Positions 1 to 8,844 of a stretch of DNA of 17,743 nucleotides are shown here, in pieces (within the stretch, counting starts at the first letter, position 1; every line of letters begins with the position of its first letter). Both the position numbers and the translations under genes were made by a program. The notes below the pieces were generated by a model. The model did no database searches, was not told where the DNA came from, and saw only the letters and a list, made by a program, of their open reading frames with translations. Source of the DNA: Rhodospirillaceae bacterium (GTDB lineage Bacteria > Pseudomonadota > Alphaproteobacteria > Puniceispirillales > Puniceispirillaceae); NCBI GenBank assembly GCA_002721775.1, contig PBLM01000002.1:1-17743 (forward strand), written 5' to 3'.

Positions 1-992
1 TCGCTGGCATTGCCCGTGTCATAACCGTCTGACATAATGATCACCACTGTTCTTCGCCCTGCAATTCGGCGTGCATATTGCTCATTAAATGTACGCAGGC
101 TCGCGCCGATTTTGGTACCACCACCGAAACCTCGTGCCATCATTGATAATCGGTTGACAGCACGCAGTGTATCCTTATCACGCAAAGCGTCACTAACACA
201 AATCAAGCTGGTATGAAACAGAAACGCATCAGTTCGTTGGTCATTTCCGATTAATCCTTTTATGAAGGATAGAAACACTCGGGCATATAGCTGCATTGAT
301 CCCGATACATCCAAAATACTGACAAGATGGACTGGCCGTTCGGGTCGCCGTCGTCGCAAAAGCTGCAGCGGCTCGCCTCCGGTGGCCACGGACCTACGCA
401 TTATCCGCCTCATATCCAGACCGCTTCCATGCTGCGCCGCTTTACGTCTTCTGGATCGGCGGTAACGGATAGCAGCGGCAATTCGCCTAGCGGTTTCGGC
501 GGCATAGGCCTCATCCTCTGGCAGGATAAACTCCCGCATATCAGCCGCATTTTTATTGACGACCTCAGTTGCCACTAGCTTGCCTTCACCTGAAGTTTCC
601 ACTTCGCCTTCATTATCATTATCGGGCGTATCAAGGTTTCCAGCACCAGCTGCTGATGTAGAGTGCATCATTTGTGATAGGTTGGTGAAGCTATGTTTTT
701 GTTCATTTCGAGTCTGCGTTTGCTTTTGCTCTTGGCTTTGTTTGCCGCTATTTAGCCAATAAGCGTCAAACAAGTCGTCAAACTTCTCGAAGCTCTCGCC
801 GTCATTGGAACAGACCGCCTTCAGAGCCAGCCTTACGTCTTTCACCTTACTAAGATCAACCAGCCGTATAGCTTTAAGGCTGGCTTCAGTTTCTGGCATG
901 CCGGCCCGCACGCCATGATCGCGCAGATGCCGGGTGAAATCCCCCATCCGTTCAATAATCTTGGCGCGGGTCAGAAAGCGCGTAACAGCCAT
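1..992 (-). CDS. coxE: CoxE, VWA-domain CO dehydrogenase maturation protein (3' end cut by window)
   Basis: This is a CoxE-like von Willebrand factor A protein. It works with the AAA+ ATPase CoxD in post-translational assembly of the CO dehydrogenase active site, a role known from Oligotropha/Afipia. I read 330 residues open to the left edge with no stop. The N-terminal part is charged, with a Gln/Asn/acidic linker at about residues 105-150 and an Arg-rich patch at about 190-220. The VWA domain follows, with a complete metal-ion-dependent adhesion site: DVSGS at 228-232, T293 in a GGGTKIG context, and D322 in MSDG. The ATG at 992 overlaps the coxD stop by one base (TAATG), so the two are probably translationally coupled. 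The gene lies last in the visible coxMSLDE order. coxF would be expected beyond the edge. Confidence 0.9.
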   Translation of the reverse strand, partial: MAVTRFLTRAKIIERMGDFTRHLRDHGVRAGMPETEASLKAIRLVDLSKVKDVRLALKAVCSNDGESFEKFDDLFDAYWLNSGKQSQEQKQTQTRNEQKHSFTNLSQMMHSTSAAGAGNLDTPDNDNEGEVETSGEGKLVATEVVNKNAADMREFILPEDEAYAAETARRIAAAIRYRRSRRRKAAQHGSGLDMRRIMRRSVATGGEPLQLLRRRRPERPVHLVSILDVSGSMQLYARVFLSFIKGLIGNDQRTDAFLFHTSLICVSDALRDKDTLRAVNRLSMMARGFGGGTKIGASLRTFNEQYARRIAGRRTVVIIMSDGYDTGNAS

Positions 993-1891
993 TATCCCGC
1001 TCCACCGGCTAGTCTTTGAGCTACTTCGGACGGAATAGATGCCTGATCAGCCTCTGTCTTGAGCAGACATACAAGCGAAGCCTGTAACAAAACAGGGTCA
1101 GATGTTATGTCATTGATGCCTAAGCCTGCCAAAGCGGCAGCCCAATCTAGCGTTTCGGCAATACCTGGTTTTTTTTCCAGATCCTCTTTACGCAGGCTCT
1201 GCACAAAGCCCACAATTTGCGCCGCAAGTTCTGGGCCTATATTTGGGTGGCGCGTGCCCAGAATAGCCATCTCGCTGGCCCGGTCAGGATAAGGGATATA
1301 ATTGTAGATACAGCGTCGCCGCAACGCATCTGATAGGTCGCGCGTGCCATTTGCCGTTAACACCACTATCGGCTTGCTGGTTGCGTGTATAGTGCCAATT
1401 TCTGGAATGGTGACTTGAAAGTCAGACAAGAGCTCCAGAAGATAGGCCTCAAACTCTTCATCGGCACGATCAATCTCATCAATCAGCAACACTGGCGGCT
1501 TGGTTTGCTGTATGGCGCGCAACAGAGGGCGTTCCATAAGATAAGCCGATGAAAAAATGCGAGTTTCGATGTCCTCAAGCTGTGTGCCTGTATCTGCTGA
1601 TGCACGGATGGATAACAGCTGGCGCTGATAATTCCATTCATAAATCGCTGCTGCCGCATCTAGCCCTTCATAGCACTGCAGCCTGATTAATTCAGTACTA
1701 TTTATGGTAGCTAGTGTCTTTGCAATCTGGGTTTTGCCTACACCTGCATCCCCTTCAAGCAAAATGGGACGCTCTAGATTTAGGGCAATATGAACTGCCA
1801 TTGCAAGTTCCGCTGAGGCAATATAGCCCTCAGCTGCTAAGTTCGTTTGTAGTGTTTGCCAAGTCATATAAGAATGGGGCAGAGGAGGCAT
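992..1891 (-). CDS. coxD: CoxD, MoxR-type AAA+ ATPase for CO dehydrogenase maturation
   Basis: This 299-residue MoxR-family AAA+ ATPase sits directly after coxL, as CoxD does in form I cox operons. CoxD is known as a membrane-associated chaperone-like ATPase needed to build the copper-sulfur-molybdenum site of CoxL. Visible motifs are Walker A GDAGVGKT at 47-54, Walker B LLIDEID at 135-141, sensor-1 TAN at 179-181 and an arginine-finger stretch (ALRRRC) near 189-194. The ATG at 1891 is chosen because AGAGGGGG lies just upstream. The next in-frame ATG (residue 9) has no ribosome binding site. The gap to coxL is 23 nt, and the stop overlaps the coxE start by one base. Confidence 0.93.
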   Translation of the reverse strand: MPPLPHSYMTWQTLQTNLAAEGYIASAELAMAVHIALNLERPILLEGDAGVGKTQIAKTLATINSTELIRLQCYEGLDAAAAIYEWNYQRQLLSIRASADTGTQLEDIETRIFSSAYLMERPLLRAIQQTKPPVLLIDEIDRADEEFEAYLLELLSDFQVTIPEIGTIHATSKPIVVLTANGTRDLSDALRRRCIYNYIPYPDRASEMAILGTRHPNIGPELAAQIVGFVQSLRKEDLEKKPGIAETLDWAAALAGLGINDITSDPVLLQASLVCLLKTEADQASIPSEVAQRLAGGAG

Positions 1892-1914
1892 GTCCCCCTC
1901 TGCCGGTCCTTTGG

Positions 1915-4335
1915 TTAATCATGCAGCCCGAGGTTATTAGCGGTCTTCCATATTCGCCAATGGTCATGCGGCATATGGCTTTGTGTCAGACCAAAGCTTT
2001 TAAACGCATCATGTACGGCATTCGAAAATGCTGGCACACCACCTACATTTGGGCTTTCACCGACGCCCTTTGCCCCAATCGGATGATGCGGGCTCGGGGT
2101 TTCAGTGAAGTCCGTCTGGTAATTTGGCGTCTCCCATGCTGTAGGTACAAAAAAGTCCATTAATGTGCCTGTGGTAACGTTGCCCTGCTCGTCATAGGCA
2201 ATTTCCTGCCCCATAGCGATTGCCAACGCTTCAGTAAGACCGCCATGTACCTGGCCTTCAATGATCATCGGATTAATACGAGTGCCACAATCATCCAGCG
2301 CGTAGACTTGTCGGATTTCAGTGGTTCCAGTATCAACATCTATCTCCATCACACAGATATAGGCGCCAAACGGATAGGTCATGTTTGGCGGGTCATAATA
2401 ACTCACCGCCTCCAGACCAGGTTCTACACCCGGGATGGCCTGATTATAAGAGGCAAAAGCGATTTCCTTCATCGTCTTGAAACGTTCTGGTGCCCCTTTC
2501 ACAACAAACCGGTCAACATCCCATTCGACGTCATTATCATGCACTTCAAGTAGGTAGGCCGCGATCATCTGGGCTTTGGCGCGGATTTTCCGGCCGGCCA
2601 TAGCCGTTGCGGCGCCCGCAACTGGTGTTGACCGTGACCCATAGGTGCCCAAACCATATGGCGCAGTGTCAGTGTCACCTTCTTCCAGCGTAATATCATC
2701 AGCCGGAATGCCAATTTCTGTGGCCAGAATTTGTGCAAAAGTTGTGGCATGGCCCTGACCTTGTGAGATTGTGCCTAATCGGGCAATAGCTGAACCTGTT
2801 GGGTGAATTCGGATTTCGCACGAATCAAACATCCCCAGCCCCAGAATATCACAGTTTTTGACCGGACCAGCGCCAACAATTTCAGTGAAGTGGCTCAAGC
2901 CAATCCCTATCAATTTGCGAGTTTCGCCGCGATGAAATGCCTCTAGGCGGTCTGCCTGCTCTTTGCGCAGTCCTTTATAATCCACCGCTTTCAACGCTTT
3001 GTCCCATGCTGTATGATAATCACCGGAATCATATTCCCATCCCAGCGCAGACTGATAGGGGAACTGATCCTTGCGGATAAAGTTCTTGATCCGCAATTCG
3101 GCAGCATCCATCCCTAACTTGATCGCCAAAACTTCGATCATCCGCTCAATGAAATAGGCAGCCTCAGTCACGCGGAACGAGCAGCGATAGGCAACACCGC
3201 CTGGAGCCTTGTTGGTATAAATACCGTCGACGGCCAAATAAGCTGTCGGAATGTCATAGGACCCCGTGCAGATATTCATAAACCCGGCAGGAAATTTTGT
3301 TGGATCAGCACAGGCATCAAAGGCGCCATGATCAGCTGTGGTATGACACCATAGACCTGTTATCTTGCCATCTTTTGTTGCTGAAATTTTTCCTTTCATC
3401 CAATAATCGCGGGCAAACGCTGTCGCCATCAGATTATCCATCCGATCTTCAATCCATTTTACCGGAACGCCGGTTACGATTGACGCTACAATGGCACAGA
3501 TATACCCAGGGTAAACCCCAACCTTGTTGCCAAAACCACCGCCAATGTCCGGTGAAATAATTCGGATATTATGCTCAGCAATGCCGGAAATCAAAGATGC
3601 TACGGTCCGCACAGCGTGCGGGGCCTGAAATGTTCCCCAGACGGTCAGCTTGCCATTGACCTTGTCCATTGATGCCACACAGCCACATGTTTCCAGGGGG
3701 CAAGGGTGTGTGCGATGATAATAGACCATTTCTTCGGCAACGACGTCAGCTTCTGATAAGACAGCTTCTGTCGCCATGCGGTCACCAGATTCCCAAGTGA
3801 AAATATGGTTTGGATGGCGTCTAGGGCCATGAGCACCTTCTTTCTTCTCGGCAATATCTTCACGCAGAATCGGCGCCCCATCTGTTTCCGCCTTGAAGGG
3901 GTCAACTAGAACCGGCAATTCTTCATATTCGACAACAACCGCCTGAATGCCATCATCAGCAACATAGCGGTCATCAGCGACAACAAAGGCAACTTCTTGT
4001 CCCTGGAACAGAACCTTGCCATCAGCCAGAACCATCTGCTTGTCACCAGCCAAGGTTGGCATCCAATGCAAGCCAAGCGGCTCTAAGTCGGCGGCGGTTA
4101 ATACGGCATGGACACCTGGGATCGCCAATGCCGCTTCAGTATTGATAGATTTGATCCGCGCATGTGCGTAAGGCGAGCGCACAAAATCACCAAACAGCAT
4201 GCCTGGTAGCTTCATATCATCGACATAATTGCCTTTGCCTTGGGTAAAGCGGGCATCTTCGACACGTTTGCGTGATGTTCCCAGGCCGTTCAACGCGGCC
4301 ATACGGTCTTCTTTTACAGGCGTAGATTCATTCAT
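1915..4335 (-). CDS. coxL: CoxL, form I aerobic carbon monoxide dehydrogenase large (molybdenum) subunit
   Basis: This is the catalytic molybdopterin-cytosine-dinucleotide subunit of aerobic CO dehydrogenase, oxidising CO + H2O to CO2 + 2H+ + 2e-. It is 806 residues long and the xanthine-oxidase-family architecture is intact. The diagnostic form I loop AYRCSFR is at 382-388, with Cys385 as the expected copper-binding cysteine (Cys388 in the Oligotropha/Afipia enzyme). The catalytic glutamate is E760 in GVGESPN, and the Q of GTFQAPH is at 237. All three lie exactly three residues earlier than in the reference enzyme. Form II relatives carry AYRGAGR instead, so this is a bona fide CO dehydrogenase by motif. 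It starts in an ATGA overlap with the coxS stop (4 nt), showing tight coupling, and no damage is visible. Substrate identity rests on family knowledge. Confidence 0.97.
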   Translation of the reverse strand: MNESTPVKEDRMAALNGLGTSRKRVEDARFTQGKGNYVDDMKLPGMLFGDFVRSPYAHARIKSINTEAALAIPGVHAVLTAADLEPLGLHWMPTLAGDKQMVLADGKVLFQGQEVAFVVADDRYVADDGIQAVVVEYEELPVLVDPFKAETDGAPILREDIAEKKEGAHGPRRHPNHIFTWESGDRMATEAVLSEADVVAEEMVYYHRTHPCPLETCGCVASMDKVNGKLTVWGTFQAPHAVRTVASLISGIAEHNIRIISPDIGGGFGNKVGVYPGYICAIVASIVTGVPVKWIEDRMDNLMATAFARDYWMKGKISATKDGKITGLWCHTTADHGAFDACADPTKFPAGFMNICTGSYDIPTAYLAVDGIYTNKAPGGVAYRCSFRVTEAAYFIERMIEVLAIKLGMDAAELRIKNFIRKDQFPYQSALGWEYDSGDYHTAWDKALKAVDYKGLRKEQADRLEAFHRGETRKLIGIGLSHFTEIVGAGPVKNCDILGLGMFDSCEIRIHPTGSAIARLGTISQGQGHATTFAQILATEIGIPADDITLEEGDTDTAPYGLGTYGSRSTPVAGAATAMAGRKIRAKAQMIAAYLLEVHDNDVEWDVDRFVVKGAPERFKTMKEIAFASYNQAIPGVEPGLEAVSYYDPPNMTYPFGAYICVMEIDVDTGTTEIRQVYALDDCGTRINPMIIEGQVHGGLTEALAIAMGQEIAYDEQGNVTTGTLMDFFVPTAWETPNYQTDFTETPSPHHPIGAKGVGESPNVGGVPAFSNAVHDAFKSFGLTQSHMPHDHWRIWKTANNLGLHD

Positions 4336-4823
4336 TGTGCAGCCTCCTTTACTTCATTCATTTTGTCTGCCGCTGCCAGAATTGCTTTCACGATATTCTG
4401 GTATCCGGTACACCGGCATAAATTGCCAGACATACCAAACCGCACTTCTTCTTCAGTTGGGTTGTTGTTTTCCTGCAACAATCGGTAAGCACGTGTGATC
4501 ATGCCAGGGGTACAATAGCCACATTGCAACCCGTGATGTTCTTTGAACATTTCCTGCAATACATGCAAGCCATCAGGTGAGCCAAGACCCTCAATGGTGG
4601 TGATCTCAGCACCTTCAGCCTGAGCGGCGAATACGCTGCATGACTTTACTGACATACCATTCATATCAATTGTGCAAGCCCCACAATGTGATGATTCGCA
4701 CCCGACATGCGGACCGGTAATGTTTAACTCTTCCCGCAAAACATGGATCAGTAACTGGCGGGGTTCAGTTAAGACGTCAACTTCCTTGCCATTCACCTGC
4801 ATGTTTAAATGTGTTTTTCCCAT
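4332..4823 (-). CDS. coxS: CoxS, CO dehydrogenase small 2x[2Fe-2S] subunit
   Basis: This is the 163-residue iron-sulfur subunit that carries electrons from the molybdenum site of CoxL to FAD in CoxM. The N-terminal plant-ferredoxin-like [2Fe-2S] cluster is ligated by C42, C47, C50 and C62. The C-terminal helical-bundle cluster is ligated by C101/C104 (QCGYCTPG) and C136/C138 (NLCRCTGY). All eight cysteines are present and the length is normal for the family. The ATG at 4823 is preceded by GGGAGGAAG at good spacing. The gene lies 14 nt after coxM and overlaps coxL by 4 nt, keeping the canonical M-S-L order. Confidence 0.97.
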   Translation of the reverse strand: MGKTHLNMQVNGKEVDVLTEPRQLLIHVLREELNITGPHVGCESSHCGACTIDMNGMSVKSCSVFAAQAEGAEITTIEGLGSPDGLHVLQEMFKEHHGLQCGYCTPGMITRAYRLLQENNNPTEEEVRFGMSGNLCRCTGYQNIVKAILAAADKMNEVKEAAQ

Positions 4824-4837
4824 TTCTTCCTCCCAAA

Positions 4838-5692
4838 CTAGGCCCGCGCGATTGCGCTGTTTATGGCTTTTTTGACGATGATGCCAGCTACATGTTTTTT
4901 GAATTCAACCGGACCACGTGTATCTGCAACAGGATCAGACGCATCTACCGCTGCTTTGACTGCAGCTTTGATAGCTGAGTCATCCAGCGTGCTACCAACC
5001 AATGCGTCAACTGCATCTTCACAATAAATCGGGGTATCTGACAAATTGGTAAGCGCTACAGATGCAGCTGAACATTTGCCTGCCTTAACACTGATCAATA
5101 CGCCAGCTGCCGCGGTTGCATAATCGCCTATTTTGCGCTTTTGCTTTTCATAGGCATAGCCGCCGGAAGGAGCGTCGAAAGATATAGCTGTCAGAATTTC
5201 ATCATCTTCGCGTGCGGTGAAATAAGCTGCCTCGTAGAATTCACGCGCTTGAACAGTGCGGTTGCCATCGGCACCTGTCAAATAATAAGTTGCATCCAGC
5301 GTCTGCATCAGCCCCGGCATGTCATTAGCAGGATCACCGTTGGCAACATTGCCACCAATTGTTCCCAAATAGCGGACTTGTGGATCAGCAATTTGCAATG
5401 ATGCTTCGCGGATCAATGGTACGGCTTTGGCTAATGGCTCGTCAGAGATCAACTCATGCTGGGTTGTCATCGCGCCAATAGTGACGGTCCCGCCATCAAT
5501 GGAAATGCCCTTCAACGATTCTATGGCGCCTAAATCAATTAAATGAGAGATATCTGTCATCCGCTGTTTCATTATAGGTATTAAACTATGCCCGCCGGCA
5601 ATTACGCGAGCTTCTTCACCCCACTCGGTTAGCAGGCTGATTACCCCATCGACACTTTCAGGTTTATGATACTCAAATGAACTAGTTATCAT
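4838..5692 (-). CDS. coxM: CoxM, CO dehydrogenase medium FAD-binding subunit
   Basis: This is the 284-residue flavoprotein subunit, which accepts electrons from CoxS and passes them to the respiratory chain. The two FAD pyrophosphate-binding motifs of the family are clear: AGGHS at 32-36 and TIGGN at 111-115, in the same positions as in the crystallised Oligotropha/Afipia protein as I recall it. The C-terminal third fits the CO dehydrogenase flavoprotein C-terminal domain. The ATG at 5692 has GGGGAGA seven bases upstream. It is the first gene of the operon, so the promoter should lie in the 484-nt divergent region upstream. No coxB, C, H or K sensor/anchor gene precedes it. Confidence 0.95.
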   Translation of the reverse strand: MITSSFEYHKPESVDGVISLLTEWGEEARVIAGGHSLIPIMKQRMTDISHLIDLGAIESLKGISIDGGTVTIGAMTTQHELISDEPLAKAVPLIREASLQIADPQVRYLGTIGGNVANGDPANDMPGLMQTLDATYYLTGADGNRTVQAREFYEAAYFTAREDDEILTAISFDAPSGGYAYEKQKRKIGDYATAAAGVLISVKAGKCSAASVALTNLSDTPIYCEDAVDALVGSTLDDSAIKAAVKAAVDASDPVADTRGPVEFKKHVAGIIVKKAINSAIARA

Positions 5693-5853
5693 GGTCTATC
5701 TCCCCAATTTTTTGAATTTTATTTTAAAGACGTTTTGTCCTTCCTATCTCTATTATGCTGTTTGCTATTTTCATAAAACTTTCATTTAATTACAGCTTAT
5801 TTTACGGACATCATTCCACAATCACTGCATCCAACTTTTTCACAATATGGCGA

Positions 5854-5880
5854 AAAACTAGACTAATTTGGTCTAGTTTT
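5854..5880. promoter_or_regulatory. Perfect 10-bp inverted repeat, candidate operator
   Basis: AAAACTAGAC (5854-5863) and GTCTAGTTTT (5871-5880) are exact reverse complements separated by the 7-nt spacer taatttg. The stem is AT-rich and no T-tract follows on either strand. The dyad sits about 160 nt upstream of coxM and about 300 nt upstream of the aldehyde dehydrogenase. A transcription-factor binding site is therefore more likely than a terminator. The regulator is unknown. Confidence 0.55.
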
Positions 5881-5971
5881 ACCTTGATAACTTTCTAATT
5901 TTCTTTTATCGTTTACCACTAAACTTTTGTGGTTCACCGTCTAATCTTCAGCCCTAAAAGACTGTTCACAG

Positions 5972-5989
5972 CCAATCCAAATGTTTGGC
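5972..5989. repeat. Direct repeat copy 1 (CCAATCCAA + TTTGGC)
   Basis: CCAATCCAA at 5972-5980, then 3 nt, then TTTGGC. The core CCAAATGTTTGG is itself a near-palindrome (CCAAA/TTTGG). A second copy begins 72 bp downstream. Paired half-palindromes upstream of the rightward genes could be a tandem regulator site. Confidence 0.4.
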
Positions 5990-6043
5990 GGATCCACCCT
6001 CAATCACATGATTCACCTGATAATCCCTCTAGGATCTTAAAAT

Positions 6044-6060
6044 CCAATCCAAGCTTTGGC
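6044..6060. repeat. Direct repeat copy 2 (CCAATCCAA + TTTGGC)
   Basis: CCAATCCAA at 6044-6052, then 2 nt, then TTTGGC at 6055-6060. This repeats the 5972 copy with a one-base shorter spacer, and the CCAA..TTGG half-sites are kept. It lies about 60 nt upstream of the AT-rich candidate -10 of the aldehyde dehydrogenase gene. Confidence 0.4.
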
Positions 6061-6176
6061 TTGCAGTGGCTCTAGGTTTACCTCAAAATGCAAATATTAA
6101 CAGCTTTCCAAAGAAAAAATTATATAATCTCAAGGATTGGAAGTATCGCTCCATTTCATGTGTAAGGAATTAAAAA

Positions 6177-7595
6177 TTGAATAAATTTGACTTTTATATC
6201 AACGGCCAATGGGTAAAGTCATCGGGAACAGAGACAGTTGATGTTATAAACCCCGCAACAGAAAAGGCTGTTGCCGAAATCTCATTGGGCGATTCCGTGG
6301 ATGTTGACAGGGCTGTTACCGCAGCCCGCAAGGCGTTCCGAAGCTATTCGCAAACGCCAGTAGCAGAGCGAGTAGATTTGCTGACAACGATCAGGGAAAT
6401 TTATAAGCGACGCTTGGATGACGTCGCTGATGCTATTCAGAGCGAAATGGGTGCACCAAGCCATTTGGCTAAAGGGCCTCAAGCCATGGTTGGCCTTGCG
6501 CATCTAAAGGCAGCTATACGCGCGCTCAACAATTATGAATTTGAATATATGCATGGAGATTTTCTTATCCGGCATGAACCTATAGGCGTTTGTGGTCTAA
6601 TTACGCCATGGAATTGGCCGGTAAATCAGGTGGTCTCAAAGTTGGCACCTTGTGTTGCCTCCGGTTGCACAGCTGTTCTCAAGCCATCTGAAATCGCACC
6701 TCTTTCATCTCTAGTTATCGCTGAGATAATGGACGAGGCGAAAGTGCCTGCTGGTGTTTTTAACCTCATAAATGGCATGGGGCCTGTGGTAGGTGAGGCT
6801 ATGTCAGCACACCCTGATATTGACATGATGTCCTTCACTGGTTCAACCCGAGGAGGGGTTGCCGTAGCAAAAGCATCTGCGGATAGTGTCAAGAGGGTTA
6901 GCCAGGAATTAGGGGGCAAGTCTGCCAACATCATTCTTGATGATGATGCCTTTGAAAGATCAATAAGTAAGGGTGTGAACCTGTGTATGAATAACACGGG
7001 GCAGTCATGCAATGCACCAACACGCATGCTGATCCCCTCTAGTCGGAAATCGGAAGCGTTTCAGATTGCGCGCAAGACAGCAGAGCAGGTTGTTGTAGGT
7101 GATCCAAAAGAAGAAAGCACTGTTGTTGGACCGCTTGTTAGTGCCTCGCAATATGAGAAGGTGCAAAGCCTGATCGAGACAGGTCTTGAAGAAGGGGCCA
7201 CTCTTGTGACAGGTGGAGCAGGCAAGCCAGATGGTTTGAATAGGGGCTACTATGTTAAACCCACTGTTTTTGGAGATGTGAAGAATGATATGACCATTGC
7301 ACGTGAGGAAATTTTTGGGCCTGTACTGTCTATGATCACTTATGATGATATTGATGACGCTGTTGCGATTGCCAACGACACGGATTATGGTCTGGCAGCT
7401 TATGTTTCTGGTCAGAACAAAGACACGCTTACCGCCATTGGCCGCCAGCTACGGGCTGGCCAGGTCCATATAAATTATGGCTCTGGAGGTGCTGATGCGC
7501 CGTTTGGTGGGTATAAACAATCTGGTAATGGCCGTGAAAAGGCTGAATGGGGACTAGAAGAATTTCTGGAAGTGAAGGCGATCATGGGCGCATAA
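6177..7595 (+). CDS. NAD(P)-dependent aldehyde dehydrogenase
   Basis: This 472-residue member of the aldehyde dehydrogenase superfamily oxidises an aldehyde to the acid with NAD(P)+. The full catalytic set is visible: TPWNWP at 143-148 (oxyanion Asn146), Lys169 in LKPSE, the cofactor-site FTGST at 220-224, the general base Glu244 in QELGGKS, and the nucleophile Cys278 in NTGQSC. EEIFGPV comes later. The length is normal. The start is TTG at 6177, supported by AAGGA (6164-6168) eight bases upstream. No in-frame ATG with a ribosome binding site is nearby. The substrate cannot be told from sequence. The DmdA-like gene 75 nt downstream suggests a short transcription unit, perhaps for an aldehyde from DMSP or related C1/C2 metabolism, which is inference. 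Confidence 0.92.
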   Translation: MNKFDFYINGQWVKSSGTETVDVINPATEKAVAEISLGDSVDVDRAVTAARKAFRSYSQTPVAERVDLLTTIREIYKRRLDDVADAIQSEMGAPSHLAKGPQAMVGLAHLKAAIRALNNYEFEYMHGDFLIRHEPIGVCGLITPWNWPVNQVVSKLAPCVASGCTAVLKPSEIAPLSSLVIAEIMDEAKVPAGVFNLINGMGPVVGEAMSAHPDIDMMSFTGSTRGGVAVAKASADSVKRVSQELGGKSANIILDDDAFERSISKGVNLCMNNTGQSCNAPTRMLIPSSRKSEAFQIARKTAEQVVVGDPKEESTVVGPLVSASQYEKVQSLIETGLEEGATLVTGGAGKPDGLNRGYYVKPTVFGDVKNDMTIAREEIFGPVLSMITYDDIDDAVAIANDTDYGLAAYVSGQNKDTLTAIGRQLRAGQVHINYGSGGADAPFGGYKQSGNGREKAEWGLEEFLEVKAIMGA

Positions 7596-7676
7596 AGCGG
7601 CTTGCATGATGATGCGCATTCTCTTAATTAGTTAAATTTTGGATTAAGCAAAGCTGAAAGAGAAAGGCGATTGGCC

Positions 7677-8819
7677 GTGGATAATGAAGACTCGTTCGGC
7701 TTCGGCACACAAATCAGAAAATCACCATATTTTCAGGCTACAGTAAACTGGGGCGCAAAGGCCTTTTCAGTCTACAACCACATGTATATACCTCGGGATT
7801 TTGGTGATCCCGAGAAGAATTTTTGGAATCTGGTGAATGATGCAATCTTATGTGATGTCGCTGTTGAACGCCAGGTTGAAATCACCGGACCTGATGCAGC
7901 AAAGTTCATGCAGATATTAACGCCGCGCGATCTCAGCCAGATGGCTGTGGGCCAGTGCAAATATATTCTTATAACCAATGAAGAAGGCGGGATTATCAAT
8001 GACCCCGTTTTGCTGCGGCTAGAAAAGAATAAATTTTGGGTATCCCTTGCTGATAGTGATGTTCTGCTGTGGGCACAAGGAGTTGCTGTCCATTCTGGGC
8101 TCGACGTGCATGTCTGTGAGCCCGATGTGTCTCCTCTGCAACTTCAGGGGCCACGCGCGATGGATATTATGAAAGCTCTTTTTGGTGAAGATATTTCGAA
8201 ATTGAAATATTACTGGCTTCGTCATTATCAGCTTAATGGCATACCTGTTGTAGTGTCCAGAACAGGCTGGTCTAGCGAGCTTGGCTATGAAATTTATTTG
8301 TGTGATGGCTTCCGGGGAACGGAACTGTGGGAAAAGATTATGGCAGCAGGCGCCCCCTTTGGTCTGAAGCCTGGTCATACGTCTACAATCAGACGCATTG
8401 AAGGGGCCATGTTGTCCTATCATGCAGACATGGATATCCAAACTAATCCGTTTGAGCTTGGCCTTGACCGTCTTGTTTCACTTGACGCGCCACATGATTT
8501 TATTGGAAAAGCTGCATTGCAGAAAATCAAGCGACATGGCATTGCCCGTAAACAGATTGGTTTGATCATTGATGGGGAAAAATTGGCAGGCCCAAATACC
8601 CGGTTCTGGCCTTTACAGGCAAATGGGACAGAGGTTGGAAAGGTTACATCAGCTGTTTACTCTCCACGCTTGAAACAAAATATCGCATTAGCTATGGCGT
8701 CTGTAAATGTGGCTGAAATTGGTACGGTTTTGACGGTATCAACCAGCACAGATACACGCACAGCAAAAGTGGTTAAAAAACCTTTTTTTGATCCCAAAAA
8801 GCAAATCACAAAAAGTTGA
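7677..8819 (+). CDS. DmdA-like / GcvT-family tetrahydrofolate-dependent methyltransferase (putative DMSP demethylase)
   Basis: This aminomethyltransferase (GcvT) family protein of about 380 residues closely recalls DmdA, which moves a methyl group from dimethylsulfoniopropionate to tetrahydrofolate. Conserved stretches near the N-terminus (RKSPYF..ATV.WGAKAF.VYNHMY, and later VERQVEITGPDA, GQCKY, GGIINDPVLLRL and SLADSD) match the pattern I know from SAR11 and roseobacter DmdA and close DmdA-like proteins. SRTGWSSELGYEIYL is the usual GcvT-fold signature, and NPFELGLDRLV precedes the C-terminal barrel. True DmdA cannot be separated from neighbouring DmdA-like clades by eye, so no symbol is given. 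Two starts compete. TTG 7671 lies only 3 nt after AAAGG (7663-7667), while GTG 7677 lies 9 nt after it and is preferred. The last codons form part of a hairpin (8801-8824). Confidence 0.85.
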   Translation: MDNEDSFGFGTQIRKSPYFQATVNWGAKAFSVYNHMYIPRDFGDPEKNFWNLVNDAILCDVAVERQVEITGPDAAKFMQILTPRDLSQMAVGQCKYILITNEEGGIINDPVLLRLEKNKFWVSLADSDVLLWAQGVAVHSGLDVHVCEPDVSPLQLQGPRAMDIMKALFGEDISKLKYYWLRHYQLNGIPVVVSRTGWSSELGYEIYLCDGFRGTELWEKIMAAGAPFGLKPGHTSTIRRIEGAMLSYHADMDIQTNPFELGLDRLVSLDAPHDFIGKAALQKIKRHGIARKQIGLIIDGEKLAGPNTRFWPLQANGTEVGKVTSAVYSPRLKQNIALAMASVNVAEIGTVLTVSTSTDTRTAKVVKKPFFDPKKQITKS

Positions 8820-8824
8820 TTTGC
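8801..8824 (-). terminator. Hairpin with T-tract in minus direction, candidate terminator of the diheme peroxidase gene
   Basis: GCAAATCA (8801-8808) and TGATTTGC (8817-8824) pair perfectly with an 8-nt loop. Read on the minus strand, the stem is followed at once by TTTTT, as in an intrinsic terminator. On the plus strand the tail is not T-rich. It spans the stop codon of the DmdA-like gene and lies about 110 nt past the stop of the convergent minus-strand gene. The stem is AT-rich, so efficiency is uncertain. Confidence 0.45.
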
Positions 8825-8844
8825 TAAATCTATGCAGCGGCCTG

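Larger units (their letters stand above)
5693..6176. promoter_or_regulatory. Divergent AT-rich intergenic region between coxM and the aldehyde dehydrogenase
   Basis: These 484 nt have no open reading frame of note and should hold the promoters for both the cox operon (leftward) and the aldehyde dehydrogenase/DmdA-like pair (rightward). Seen directly: a perfect 10-bp inverted repeat (5854-5880), a weaker ACCAC/GTGGT dyad with a 9-nt spacer (5915-5933), two copies of CCAATCCAA each followed by TTTGGC (5972-5989 and 6044-6060), and an AT-rich TATAAT at 6123-6128 before the rightward gene. I did not find a convincing -35/-10 pair for the cox direction. No tRNA or conserved structured RNA was recognised. 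Confidence 0.7.

Noticed and set aside
1714..2163. 149-residue plus-strand frame opposite coxD and coxL
   Set aside because: It is antisense to two well-identified genes, with no domain and no ribosome binding site. It is a shadow frame.
5915..5933. ACCAC/GTGGT dyad as a second operator
   Set aside because: Only 5-bp arms with a 9-nt spacer, expected by chance in a region this size.
6158..6184. Eight-codon upstream reading frame overlapping the aldehyde dehydrogenase start, possible leader peptide
   Set aside because: No well-placed ribosome binding site, no regulatory amino-acid bias and no attenuator-like structure, so chance is the simpler explanation.
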